Shown: positions 34,883-44,044, counted from the first letter of the stretch. The stretch is DNA of 64,000 nt from JAOUEA01 sp963821935 (GCA_963821935.1 CAWGFM010000003.1:62001-126000); one strand, 5' to 3'. Numbers and translations are program-made. The notes: generated by a model not told the origin, from the sequence alone.

Positions 34883-35352
34883 GAGGTCTCCTCTTGCAAG
34901 AGCGCTCGAAGTCTCTCCATCCCTTGATGCGTGAGGGCGGTCACCGTGCCCGGTCGCTTGCCCAAGGCCTGCGCTACATCGTCGACCGACCAGTCGAGGT
35001 AGAAGCGCAACGCGATCACCGAGCGTTGCGCAGGCGAGAGCGATCGAACCGCACCTAGAAGCTCGTCATCGAGCGTTGCTGCCTCCGGCGCGGGTGGCTC
35101 GCTCGCGATCAGCCGTGTCTGGCGACGGCGGAGTCGCGAGAGCGCGAGGTTCGTCGCGACCTTGTGGACCCACGCGTCAGGGCGATCCATCACCGAGACC
35201 TTGCGCCAGTGCTGGTAGGTCCGAGCCATGGCTTCCTGCGCGATGTCCATACCCTCCTGAAGGTCGCCGGTGACCAGGGCTGCCGATCTCGCAACCCTCG
35301 TGAACTGCTCGTTGAAGAACGCCTCGTAGCCCGCGTCCCCGTCCTTGGTCAC
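34879..35352 (-). CDS. ECF sigma factor, SigE-like
   Basis: The 157-aa protein has sigma region 2 (FTRVARSAALVTGDLQEGMD, then IAQEAMARTYQHW and RPDAWVHKVATNLALS) and region 4 (LSPAQRSVIALRFYLDWSVD with the helix-turn-helix VAQALGKRPGTVTALTHQG). It would direct RNA polymerase to a stress or surface regulon. GTG 35352 starts at the expected residue. It is the first gene of a two-gene unit with the beta-propeller protein. An 8-bp inverted repeat (35490-35526) lies upstream. Confidence 0.92.
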   Translation of the reverse strand: MTKDGDAGYEAFFNEQFTRVARSAALVTGDLQEGMDIAQEAMARTYQHWRKVSVMDRPDAWVHKVATNLALSRLRRRQTRLIASEPPAPEAATLDDELLGAVRSLSPAQRSVIALRFYLDWSVDDVAQALGKRPGTVTALTHQGMERLRALLQEETS

Positions 35353-35781
35353 GCTTGATTAGACGTCTTGGGGGCCAGCTACGCTTAGGCTGGTCGGAAC
35401 CTTGAACAATCTCGGCGTGGCCTAACGACGATTGCAGCTGGCAAGGCCGCCTGCGCGCCTTCGTGTAGGTCCGACTTCGGGGAAGCCGGAAGGGCACCGG
35501 AACATCCATCAGGCCGAAGTGCCCTTTGCCTGAGGCGTCTGCAGCCACGAGCGAGTCAATGAGAGATGCTTCCTGCCGCGGCGGCGGAGTCCGGGCCGGA
35601 GGGTGAAGGGCCGACTGCCGGGGACGTTGTGTCCGCGGTTCGGGCGCTTCGTGGGCGCGGGCCGTGCTGGTTCACCATGAACAGAGAATCCGGCGAGTCA
35701 AGGTGTTTGCTGTAGGTAAAGGGGGTGTCGTTCCCTCCCGATACAGATGGGGCATCATCGAACTACGTCACGGGAGGGACC

Positions 35782-36000
35782 ATGGCGAACAGTCGTTTCA
35801 GAAGGGGCGGGATCTGGGTTTCCAGTGCCCTGAAGGCCGAATCCGTACCCGACACCGCTCGATCCAGCAAGGCAGGTCAGTCCGCCACTGAGAGCGCGGC
35901 TTCGGCGACGGTGAGGGCCTCGATGCAGGCATCGGTGTCGCGGGCCGTCAGTCGATCCACGGCGAAGTCCAAAGCCCCACCAACGCCGGCGATTACCTGA
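35782..36000 (+). CDS. Possible small Ser/Ala-rich protein (doubtful)
   Basis: A 72-aa frame, MANSRFRRGGIWVSSALKAE followed by a low-complexity Ser/Ala/Thr-rich tail. The ribosome-like GGGAGGG is close to the ATG, but composition is not that of a folded protein and no family is recognised. Confidence 0.2.
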   Translation: MANSRFRRGGIWVSSALKAESVPDTARSSKAGQSATESAASATVRASMQASVSRAVSRSTAKSKAPPTPAIT

Positions 36001-36415
36001 TCGACCACGGGAACCGACAAACCGCGTTCGAATGGACGAAGGGTGCCCTACCCCTGAACGCGCCAGCGACGAGTCCCCCACCAGCGCTGGTCAGCCCATG
36101 GCTCGACCTCACTCCGCTCCCACATTCGATGTGCGCTGACCGTGCGCGGGGTGGCATGCGACCTAGCGGCAGGCCCGGGAGACTCGCAAGGTTCCCAAGC
36201 GAGAGCTTGCCCAAGCCATGGAACACGAGCCGACTAGCGGCAGTGACTACATCTCAGGTCGAATCCGAATGGCCGTGCCTTATGCTCCGAAAACAGGGTG
36301 AAGCGACGTAGGTGACGTATCTCCATCGCGAGGGTGAGCGCGATCAGGCCAGTGCCGAACTTGCAACGCAACGGTGAAGGCAAAGCTATCTCGCTCGCCT
36401 CCCCCCACACACGCC

Positions 36416-36440
36416 AAGTTCGTTAGAAGTTCGTTGGCAG
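36416..36440 (+). repeat. Boundary repeat, right copy
   Basis: AAGTTCGTT and GTTCGTTGG are separated by AGAA, matching the left copy at 31509-31532. It lies 96 bp downstream of the RNase E/G stop codon. Confidence 0.6.
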
Positions 36441-36536
36441 CTATCCACATCAGATCACCTCGGTGGAACGAGGCGACATCAAACGCACTGGTCAGCGCAC
36501 TGCCCGCCAGATCCACGCACGGCGGCGCAGTGCATT

Positions 36537-38726
36537 TCAACCTTCGTAGTTGATGAGGATGCCCCGGCCTTCGCAGTGGGGGCATGTCTCGGAGAACGAT
36601 TCCACCAAGCCGCCGCTCACGCGCTTGCGTGTGACCTGCATCAGCCCGAGCGGGCCGATCTCGAACACCTGGGACCTGGTCTTGTCGACGGCCAGGGCCT
36701 CCTTCATCGTGTCCTCGACCTGCTTCTTGTTCGTCTCCAGCAGCATATCGATGAAATCGACCACGATGATGCCGCCGATGTCGCGCAGCCGGAGCTGCCG
36801 CGCTGCTTCCTTGGCGGCCTCCAGGTTGGTGTTGACCACCGTCTCCTCGAGGTTGGTCTTGCCCACCGACTTGCCGGTGTTGACGTCGATGATGGTCATG
36901 GCCTCGGTCCGCTCGATGATGAGGTAGCCGCCGCTGGGCAGCCACACCTTGCGGTCGAGGGCCTTGTGGATCTGCTCCTCGATGCGATGCTCCTCGAACG
37001 CCGGCAGCGGTCCTTCCCAGAGGGAGACCTTGGGTGCGAGGTCGGGCGCCACATCGTTGACGTAGTCCATGACCTTGCCGTGCACGCGGGCCGAATCGGT
37101 GACCAGCCCCCGGTACTCCTCGTCGGTGAACATGTCGCGGACCACGCGGACCGTGAGCTCGGGCTCCTCGTACACGACGTCAGGTGCCTTGACCTTCTTC
37201 GACCGGCGCTGGATCTCGTCCCATTGCGCGATCAGCCGGGTGAGGTCGTGGATGATGGCGTCCTCGGACGCTCCCTCGGCGGCCGTACGAACGATCACGC
37301 CGTGCTCCGCGGGCTTGACCTTCTTCAAGATGGTCTTGAGCTTGCGCCGTTCGTCGTCGGGAAGCCGTCGGCTGATACCCGACAGGTTCTGGTTGGGCGC
37401 GAACACCAGGAACCGGCCCGGCAGGGAGATCTGGGCGGTGAGGCGGGCGCCCTTGCCACCCATGGGATCCTTGGTGACCTGGACGAGCACCGCCTGGCCC
37501 GACTTCAGCACCTGCTCGATGCGCGGCGCGTTGCCTTCCAGGTCCTCCGGCGAGTAGTTGACCTCGCCGGCATAGAGGACGCCGTTGCGGCCGCGGCCGA
37601 TGTCGACGAACGCGGCTTCCATGCCCGGAAGCACGTTCTGCACGCGCCCCAGGTAGACGTTCCCGACCATCGACGTGGCACCCGTGCGGGTGACGTAGTG
37701 CTGAACGAGCACGTCCTCCTCCAGCACCGCGATCTGGTCTCGCTCGTCGCGCTCGGTGATGACCATGAGCTTGTCGGTGATGCGCGGCGGCACGATCGAG
37801 GGCTCGCGACGACGTCGGCCATCCCGGCCGGAGCGCCCGGTCCTGGAGCGGCTGGAACGGATGCCTCTGGTGGGCCCTCCAGCCGCGACCTGCTCCTCCA
37901 CGGTCATGGACTTCTTGCCGTTGCCGTCGCGCTGCCCGGAACGCTCGCGCTGCCCGGAACGCTCGCGCTGCCCGGAACGCTCGCGCTGGCCGGCCTTCTG
38001 GTCGCCCGTGTCGTTGGCCGGGGGTGTCTTCTGATCGCCGGTCTTGGCGTCTGCGGCCCCGGTGCCACCACCCGATCCTCGGCGACGACGCCGGCGTGAG
38101 GATGACGACGAGCGAGAGGGCGACTGGCCGGACGGCGTGGATTCATCGCGATCGGGCTGGGCGTCGTCGCGCTGAGACGCAGGGGTGGCGTCGGCGGCCG
38201 GTCCGATGGCATCGGTGTCCGACTCGGAGGGAAGGGTTTCGGTCGAAGTCGGGCTCGCTCCTGTGGAACGGCCCCCGCGTCCTCGGCCGCCTCGGCGGCG
38301 ACGCTTCCGCGGAGCGCCGTTCCCCTCGCCTGCAGGGCGCTCGGACCCGGCGCTAGGCCCGGTGCTCGGCCCCGCCGACTCGGTCGCGTCGGACGGTGCC
38401 TGTTCGGGACGCGGAGCGCGAGGCTTCTGCGGCTCCCGGGGTTTCTGGGACTGCTTCGCCCGCTGGGGCGCTCTCTGTGCCGGTCGATCCGTCGGTTCCG
38501 GTCGGGGTGTCGCTGCTGATCGCGGTTCGGCGGTCGGCTCGGCGCTGGGGGTGGGTTTCGGCTGGGGCTTGGGCTGGGGCTTGGGCTGGGGCTTGAGCTT
38601 CCGCTCGGCTTTGGCCTTCGGGACCGGGGCGCCGCGCTTGAAGGCGGCGAGGCGATCGTCGGTCGACTCGGTCGAGCCATCGGTGCGGGACGCCGTGGGC
38701 GTCGCCACGGGTGCTTCGTGGTCCAT
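36537..38726 (-). CDS. rng: Ribonuclease E/G with long disordered N-terminal extension
   Basis: The 729-aa protein has a catalytic core from about residue 310: an S1-like segment (VGNVYLGRVQNVLPGMEAAF), the two metal aspartates in AMTIIDVNTGKSVG and IIVVDFIDML, and the zinc-link CPHCEGRG at the C-terminus. About 300 N-terminal residues are low complexity: KPQP repeats, Ser/Arg-rich runs and GQRERS repeats. This resembles actinobacterial RNase E, where the scaffold region is N-terminal. It processes rRNA and starts mRNA decay. GAGAGGAG precedes ATG 38726. Confidence 0.93.
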   Translation of the reverse strand: MDHEAPVATPTASRTDGSTESTDDRLAAFKRGAPVPKAKAERKLKPQPKPQPKPQPKPTPSAEPTAEPRSAATPRPEPTDRPAQRAPQRAKQSQKPREPQKPRAPRPEQAPSDATESAGPSTGPSAGSERPAGEGNGAPRKRRRRGGRGRGGRSTGASPTSTETLPSESDTDAIGPAADATPASQRDDAQPDRDESTPSGQSPSRSSSSSRRRRRRGSGGGTGAADAKTGDQKTPPANDTGDQKAGQRERSGQRERSGQRERSGQRDGNGKKSMTVEEQVAAGGPTRGIRSSRSRTGRSGRDGRRRREPSIVPPRITDKLMVITERDERDQIAVLEEDVLVQHYVTRTGATSMVGNVYLGRVQNVLPGMEAAFVDIGRGRNGVLYAGEVNYSPEDLEGNAPRIEQVLKSGQAVLVQVTKDPMGGKGARLTAQISLPGRFLVFAPNQNLSGISRRLPDDERRKLKTILKKVKPAEHGVIVRTAAEGASEDAIIHDLTRLIAQWDEIQRRSKKVKAPDVVYEEPELTVRVVRDMFTDEEYRGLVTDSARVHGKVMDYVNDVAPDLAPKVSLWEGPLPAFEEHRIEEQIHKALDRKVWLPSGGYLIIERTEAMTIIDVNTGKSVGKTNLEETVVNTNLEAAKEAARQLRLRDIGGIIVVDFIDMLLETNKKQVEDTMKEALAVDKTRSQVFEIGPLGLMQVTRKRVSGGLVESFSETCPHCEGRGILINYEG
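37931..37984. repeat. Three exact 18-bp tandem repeats in the RNase E/G gene
   Basis: The 18-bp unit GCTGCCCGGAACGCTCGC is repeated three times and encodes GQRERS units. A divergent partial copy (GQRDG) adjoins. Slippage could change copy number in frame. Confidence 0.85.
38560..38595. repeat. Three exact 12-bp tandem repeats in the RNase E/G gene
   Basis: The unit GGCTGGGGCTTG is repeated three times and encodes KPQP repeats in the disordered N-terminus. Confidence 0.8.
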
Positions 38727-39206
38727 GGGTTACTCCTCTCGCGACGTGCGAGGGGGCAGACCGGGGAAAGGGGAACCGGGAGATGGGACGGGTCGCGCCC
38801 CGAAGGGATCGCTCTGTCGTTCGGTTTTCGAACCCGCGCTGCGGCTCAACGTGATGCCGCGCGCCGGGCTCAGCGCGTGATCGCGCACCCGGTCTGTCCT
38901 TGTCCGGCGCCCGCGGTCCCGCGCGCGGGCTGCCCTGGTGGGGCCCCGCGGCGGCGGTCGCGCGCCACCTCGACGTCTGGTCGTTCGTTCACGCGGACCT
39001 GGGCAGCGAGCCCGGTTTCTGCGTGCACATCTGCAGCGAGCATAGCAGCGGCACGCCGCGGCAGGTGGAGGTCACGCCGGCCGCTCGGCGTCTCGTGTCC
39101 ATACGGACTAGGCCATATGGACCAGATCGGTCCACCTGTGTCCCCCTGCACGAACCCGGCGTGCGTCGGATACCCTCGTCGGCCATCCGTGCCGACACTA
39201 CCTACC
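38727..39206. other. 480-bp divergent region between RNase E/G and the receiver-kinase gene
   Basis: No gene is supported. It must hold the RNase E/G leader and both promoters. TACCCT (39171-39176) is a candidate -10 for the plus-strand gene. A 9-6-9 inverted repeat lies at 39098-39121. Confidence 0.55.
39098..39121. promoter_or_regulatory. Operator-like inverted repeat
   Basis: TCCATACGG-ACTAGG-CCATATGGA pairs at 8 of 9 positions and is AT-richer than its surroundings. It is located 85 nt upstream of the receiver-kinase ATG, a plausible regulator site. Confidence 0.4.
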
Positions 39207-40394
39207 ATGAGCGATGTGGCGGCCCCGGCCCAGCTTCAGTCCTTGCCGACGACACTGCCACAGGTCCGCGTCCTCCTGGTCGACGACAACGCAGGGTTCC
39301 GCGACTCACTGATCACGCTCCTGGACACCGACGAGATGACCGTGGTGGGACAGGCTGCGAGCGGCGATCAGGCACTGGATCTGGTCGAGGTGACCGCACC
39401 CGATGTGATCCTCATGGACGTGCGGATGCCCACGATGGACGGCATCGAGGCCACGCGCAGGCTCAAGGCCACCCACCCCGCGATCGGCATCGTCGCCCTC
39501 ACCGGTTCCGAAGACCAACGCGCGGTCCGCGACATGCTGGTGGCCGGGGCGTCCGGCTACGTGCTCAAGGATTCCGACGGCGACGAGATCCTGCACGCGA
39601 TCAGGCAGGCGTTCGCGGGAGGCGGAGTGATCTCCCCCGAGATCACCCCCACCGTCATCGACGAGCTCACGGAAGCCCTCGAACGGGAGCGGCGAAGGAC
39701 CCGCCAGTTGGAGATCGCTCAGGAAGCCCTGCTGGAACGCTCCGCTCGGCGCCACGAGCTCGTCTCCCGGCTCGGTCACGAGCTCCGCACCCCGGTCACC
39801 GTGATCCTGGGCATGGCCCAGACGCTGTCGAAGGGCACCGCCGCGCCGGACGAGCGCGGTCAGATCCTGGATAGCCTCGTCGATCGCGCGCACAGCCTGG
39901 CTCGCTTGGTGCAACGCTTCGAGGCGGCCGTCGAAGCCGGCCTCACGGAATGGGCGGACGTGACCCAGGTCGCTCGCGAGGTCGCCACCGTGCACGATCG
40001 GGTCACGGTCGACGCTCCCCCCGGACCGGCCATGGCCAGCCTCAACCGCACCGCCGCCCGGCGGATCCTGGAGGAGCTGGTCGAGAACGCCATGGCCTTC
40101 TCCCCCGACGACCAGCCGGTACGGATCATCATCTCGATCCATGAACGCGGGCCCGAGGTCCGCGTGGCGGACCACGGCCACGGCATCGATGGCGGCTCGC
40201 TCGAGCGCATCTTCGAACCGCTGGAACAAGGGGAAGAGCTCAACACCCGGACGCATCAAGGTGTCGGGCTGGGACTCACGCTCGCTCGCATGTCCGCCCG
40301 CGCGATGGACGGCGACGTGGTGCTGGAGCAGACGGGACCGGAAGGCTCCACCTTCTTGTGGATGGTCTCGCAGCCGATCCGGCCACTCCCCTAG
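39207..40394 (+). CDS. Receiver domain-histidine kinase fusion protein
   Basis: The 395-aa soluble protein starts with a complete receiver domain (LLVDDNAGFRDSL; phospho-acceptor Asp in VILMDVRMPTMDG; Lys in GYVLKD). A coiled linker (ALERERRRTRQLEIAQEALL) leads to a histidine kinase: H-box RLGHELRTPVTVILG, N-box LVENAMAFSP, G1 VADHGHGID, F-box ERIFEPLEQG and G2 GVGLGLTLAR. There is no sensor domain and no output domain, so phosphorylation of its own receiver may gate the kinase. GTG 39189 is an alternative start. It lies between RNase E/G and rodA, on the opposite strand to both. Confidence 0.92.
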   Translation: MSDVAAPAQLQSLPTTLPQVRVLLVDDNAGFRDSLITLLDTDEMTVVGQAASGDQALDLVEVTAPDVILMDVRMPTMDGIEATRRLKATHPAIGIVALTGSEDQRAVRDMLVAGASGYVLKDSDGDEILHAIRQAFAGGGVISPEITPTVIDELTEALERERRRTRQLEIAQEALLERSARRHELVSRLGHELRTPVTVILGMAQTLSKGTAAPDERGQILDSLVDRAHSLARLVQRFEAAVEAGLTEWADVTQVAREVATVHDRVTVDAPPGPAMASLNRTAARRILEELVENAMAFSPDDQPVRIIISIHERGPEVRVADHGHGIDGGSLERIFEPLEQGEELNTRTHQGVGLGLTLARMSARAMDGDVVLEQTGPEGSTFLWMVSQPIRPLP

Positions 40395-40419
40395 CGACTC
40401 GCCCTCGTGTGCGTGCGGC

Positions 40420-41574
40420 CTACTTGAATCGACGCATGTGCACGTTGAGCAGGATCCCCACGGCGACGAAGTTCACGAGCATGGTCGTGCCCCCGTAGCT
40501 CAGGAACGGCAGGGGGATGCCGGTGATCGGCATGATCCCGATGACCATGCCCACGTTGACGAACATCTGGATCGCGAACATCGACGCCACGCCGGTCGCG
40601 AGGTAGGTACCGAACGGATCCTTGGACAGCGACGCGATGCGGATCGCCCGCCACATCAGTAGCGCGAAGAGTGACAGCACGAACACCGACCCCATGAACC
40701 CGAACTCCTCGCCCACCACCGTGAAGATGAAGTCGGTGTGCTGCTCGGGCACGTAGTCGAGCGCCGTCTGCGTGCCGTGCAGGTACCCGCGGCCGAACAT
40801 GCCGCCCGAGCCCACCGCGATCTTCGACTGATCCAGGTTGTAGCGGGCATCGGCGGTGGCGCTCTCGGAGTCGATGAAGCTGAGCACGCGGTTGATCTGA
40901 TAGTCCTCGATGACGTTGAGCTGGAAGGCGAGGCCGATCAGCAGCAGCGACCCCAACGCGAGCGCGATGAGGTGCTTCGCGCGCGTGCCCGCCACCACCA
41001 GGATCCCGACGGTGATGGCCATCAGCACGATGGTGGTGCCGATCTCCACGTTGATGAACACCAGCCCCATCGTGAGCGCCGCTACCATGAGCACACGGAC
41101 CACGTCCGCCAGCTCGGGGATCGGCGATCGCAGCTCCGACAACATGGCCGACAAGATCACGATCAGGCCGATCTTGGAGAACTCCGACGGACTGATCTGC
41201 AGCAAGCTGACGCCCGGGATGTTGATGTAGTTGCTGGTGCCGCTGACGTTGCCGGCCACCCCGGGGATCTGCAGGAGCAGCAACAGGAACAGCGTGGTGC
41301 CGAAGATGAACCCCGCGTACACCTTCAAGAACCGGTAGTCGAAGGTGGCGATCAAGAGCAGCAGGATGCAGCCCAAGATCGCGGTGACCGCCTGCTTGTT
41401 GACGCGCGACAATGGATCGAGGCCGTCCTGGCGCAGCGTCTGGCTCGTGGCCGAATAGATGGCGAACAGCCCCACCACGACGAGCCCGGCGGTCACGAGC
41501 AGCAGCACGGGATCCAGGTGGCGGACGGGGCGGCGTTGCTCCGCCCAGACGCGACCGGCGACCAGGTCGGCCAT
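40420..41574 (-). CDS. rodA: Rod-shape peptidoglycan polymerase RodA (SEDS family)
   Basis: The 384-aa membrane protein from ATG 41574 has about ten helices and SEDS signatures: VTAGLVVVGLFAIYSATSQT, LLQISPSEFSKIGLIVIL, VVGEEFGFMGS and GIPLPFLSYGGTTML near the C-terminus. It polymerises glycan strands for elongation together with PBP2, whose stop codon it overlaps by one base. Confidence 0.96.
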   Translation of the reverse strand: MADLVAGRVWAEQRRPVRHLDPVLLLVTAGLVVVGLFAIYSATSQTLRQDGLDPLSRVNKQAVTAILGCILLLLIATFDYRFLKVYAGFIFGTTLFLLLLLQIPGVAGNVSGTSNYINIPGVSLLQISPSEFSKIGLIVILSAMLSELRSPIPELADVVRVLMVAALTMGLVFINVEIGTTIVLMAITVGILVVAGTRAKHLIALALGSLLLIGLAFQLNVIEDYQINRVLSFIDSESATADARYNLDQSKIAVGSGGMFGRGYLHGTQTALDYVPEQHTDFIFTVVGEEFGFMGSVFVLSLFALLMWRAIRIASLSKDPFGTYLATGVASMFAIQMFVNVGMVIGIMPITGIPLPFLSYGGTTMLVNFVAVGILLNVHMRRFK

Positions 41575-43532
41575 CAGTCCTCCTCCGATTCCGTGACGCA
41601 GGCGAAGCTGGTCTGGATGTCGTAGATCGACTCGATCACCTTCCGCACGATCGGCGCCGCCACGTCGGAGCCGAACCCGGCCTGCTCCACCATGGCGACC
41701 ACGACGTACTTGGGATCGTTGGCCGGCACCATGCCCGCGAACCACGACGTGTCCTGGAACGGGTATCCACGGAACGCGGTCCCGGTCTTGCCCGCCACCG
41801 GGTACTCACCGAGCGGGAACCCGCAGAACGCCCCACTGGCCGTGCCGGTTTGGGGGACCTCCGTGAGCGCATCCATGATGTAGTCGAGCTGCTGCTGGGT
41901 GTACGGCACGGTCCGGTCGCACTGACCGCCCACCTTCTTCACCACGTCGCCGTCCGCATCTTGGATGTGATCGACCAGGTGCGGGCGGCACAGGTGTCCG
42001 TCGTTGGCGAGCGCGCCGTACGCCTGCGCGAGCTGCAGCGGGGTCACCGTCACGTACCCCGAGCCGATCATGAGCAGGATGTTGCCGCCTGGGTTCCAGT
42101 CATACGGGAAGAGCTCGTTCTGGGCAGGAGCGTTGGCCCAGGCCGCGTCCGGGATCAAGCCTTCGGCTTCGGCTGGGAGATCGATGCCGGTGGGGCTCTG
42201 GAAACCCCATTGGCGCAGGTCCCTCTGGAGGGGTTCGTTGTTCTCACCGAACTGATCGTTCGAGTACCGGTACCAGAATTGCGAGCCCCATTGGTAGAAC
42301 GATGTGTCGCACGAGATCTTCAGCAGGTAGTTGAGTTGGAACGACCCAAGATCGTTCGTGGACCAATTGTTGAAGTCGAATCCTGACGTGTCCCCCGGGT
42401 GCACGTAGGTGGCGGGGCACGAGTAGTAGCTGCTGAGGTCGGCGACCCCTTCCTTGACCGCGGCCAGGGCGGTGAACGGCTTGAACGTCGACCCCGGGAT
42501 GTAGACCTCCTGATAGGTCCGGTTCAGGAGCGGGGAGACCGAGTCGGCGCCGCCGCATCGCCATTCCGGGATGCCCAGATAGCAGGACTCGTCGGGCTTG
42601 AGGCCTCGGACGAACCACCGCGGGTCGAAGGTGGGCGAGGATGCCATGGCCACCACGCCGCCCGTCTCGGCGTCCAGGACCACGACGGAGCCGGCGTTGG
42701 CCTCGAAGTACTTGTTCGTGGCGTCGTCGAACATGTTCCTGGCCTGGTCGATCCCCTCGTCGAGGGCTTCCTCAGACGCCCGCTGCACCCGGGCGTCCAG
42801 GGACAGGACCAGGTCGTTGCCGGCGGTGGCGGACTTCGCGGAAAGACGCCGGATCGTCTCACCGTCGGCGTTCACCACGAACCGCTCTTCGCCCTTCTTG
42901 CCTCGGAGCCACTTCTCGTACGTGACCTCCAGCCCGCTCCGGCCCACCAGGTCGTTGAGGCCGTACCCCTCGAAGGCCGGGTCCTTGGACTGCTCCTTGC
43001 TGATCTGCCCCAGCGAACCCACGATGTGCGCCGCCATCTCACCCATGGGGTAGGACCGCACGCTGGCATCCACCACCTCGACGCCGGGGAACTGGCTCTG
43101 GTGTTCCTGGATGTAGTACCGGACGTTCTCGTCCACGAACTCGGCGACCGGCTTGGGCTGGAAGTCGAAGTACTGCGTGTCCTCCAGCGACTTCGTGATC
43201 TCGACCACCGGGATGTCGAGCATCTCCGACAGGTCCAGCAACACCGCCTCCGCGCGGCCGCTCTCGTCCAGGACCTGCTTGTTGATCCGGACCTCCAGGC
43301 TCTTGCGGTTGGTCACGAGCGGGATCGGGTTCTCCCGCTTCGCCTGGTCGGCGGTGAGGATCTCGCCACGCAGCGCATCGGTCGTCGCGACGCGAACGCT
43401 GTTGTTCTTGGCGGCCTCCTGCGCCTGCTCGGTGGCCAACACCTGCAGGAACCACAACCGGGTCGACAGGGCCGCGAACATGATGACCACCAAGATCGCG
43501 AACACCTTGAGCCGTGCCGAGGATCGCTCCAT
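41574..43532 (-). CDS. mrdA: Penicillin-binding protein 2 (elongation transpeptidase)
   Basis: The 652-aa protein has one N-terminal helix (FAILVVIMFAALSTRLWFLQ), a pedestal region and a transpeptidase domain with the active-site Ser in GSTFKPFTAL (SxxK), SCDTSFY (SxN/D position) and AGKTGTAF (KTG). It cross-links peptidoglycan made by RodA. It lies between mreD and rodA in the elongasome operon. Confidence 0.96.
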   Translation of the reverse strand: MERSSARLKVFAILVVIMFAALSTRLWFLQVLATEQAQEAAKNNSVRVATTDALRGEILTADQAKRENPIPLVTNRKSLEVRINKQVLDESGRAEAVLLDLSEMLDIPVVEITKSLEDTQYFDFQPKPVAEFVDENVRYYIQEHQSQFPGVEVVDASVRSYPMGEMAAHIVGSLGQISKEQSKDPAFEGYGLNDLVGRSGLEVTYEKWLRGKKGEERFVVNADGETIRRLSAKSATAGNDLVLSLDARVQRASEEALDEGIDQARNMFDDATNKYFEANAGSVVVLDAETGGVVAMASSPTFDPRWFVRGLKPDESCYLGIPEWRCGGADSVSPLLNRTYQEVYIPGSTFKPFTALAAVKEGVADLSSYYSCPATYVHPGDTSGFDFNNWSTNDLGSFQLNYLLKISCDTSFYQWGSQFWYRYSNDQFGENNEPLQRDLRQWGFQSPTGIDLPAEAEGLIPDAAWANAPAQNELFPYDWNPGGNILLMIGSGYVTVTPLQLAQAYGALANDGHLCRPHLVDHIQDADGDVVKKVGGQCDRTVPYTQQQLDYIMDALTEVPQTGTASGAFCGFPLGEYPVAGKTGTAFRGYPFQDTSWFAGMVPANDPKYVVVAMVEQAGFGSDVAAPIVRKVIESIYDIQTSFACVTESEED

Positions 43533-43534
43533 CG

Positions 43535-44044
43535 CTAGAACCTCACCACCCGGGTCGGACGTGATCCCTCGATCACGCGCCGCAACAGCGGGTACAGGAT
43601 CGGCGTCAGGAGCGCACCGTACAGGGCGGTCAGGAGCGTCACCCGCAGCGCGTACCCGAGCGGTTCATCGATCTGGTCCAGCAGGAACGCCACGACCTGG
43701 TGGAACGCGACGCCCGCCGCCGTGCCCGCCGCCACCAAGATCGCGGGCAGCAGCGGCGACGGAGACACGATGTACTGACGAGCCAGCCCCGCCGCATACC
43801 CCACCAGCGTCAGCGTCAGCGCGGTGATGCCTTTGGGCTGGTTGAGCAGGAAGTCCTGGGCCATGCCGCCGACGAACCCCACGACCATGCCCTCGCGGGG
43901 CCCCTCCAGGATCGCGATGACGATCGTCACCAGGTACATCAGCTCAGGGCGCACCCCGAGCAGCTTGAGATCGCTGAACACCGTGGATTGGAGCAGCAGC
44001 GCGGTGACGACCACGGCGGTGATGGCGAGCACACGCCGGATCAC
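43535..44044 (-). CDS. mreD: Rod-shape determining protein MreD
   Basis: GTG 44044 overlaps the mreC stop (GTGA) and gives 169 aa with five or so membrane helices (ITAVVVTALLLQSTVFSDLK, then LMYLVTIVIAILEGP and MVVGFVGGMAQDFL). MreD is a poorly conserved membrane subunit of the elongasome; size and position support the call. A longer upstream frame is antisense-like and not used. Confidence 0.9.
   Translation of the reverse strand: MIRRVLAITAVVVTALLLQSTVFSDLKLLGVRPELMYLVTIVIAILEGPREGMVVGFVGGMAQDFLLNQPKGITALTLTLVGYAAGLARQYIVSPSPLLPAILVAAGTAAGVAFHQVVAFLLDQIDEPLGYALRVTLLTALYGALLTPILYPLLRRVIEGSRPTRVVRF

Larger units (their letters stand above)
35353..36536. other. Gene-poor right half of the accessory block
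   Basis: About 1.2 kb without a convincing gene. Visible items: an inverted repeat AAGGGCAC/GTGCCCTT (35490-35497 and 35519-35526), a possible 72-aa Ser/Ala-rich ORF at 35782-36000 preceded by GGGAGGG only 3 nt from its ATG, and the boundary repeat at 36416-36440. The stretch probably contains decayed sequence. Confidence 0.55.

Noticed and set aside
42250..42350. Altered SxN motif (SCD) in penicillin-binding protein 2
   Set aside because: An SxD form is normal for PBP2-type transpeptidases.
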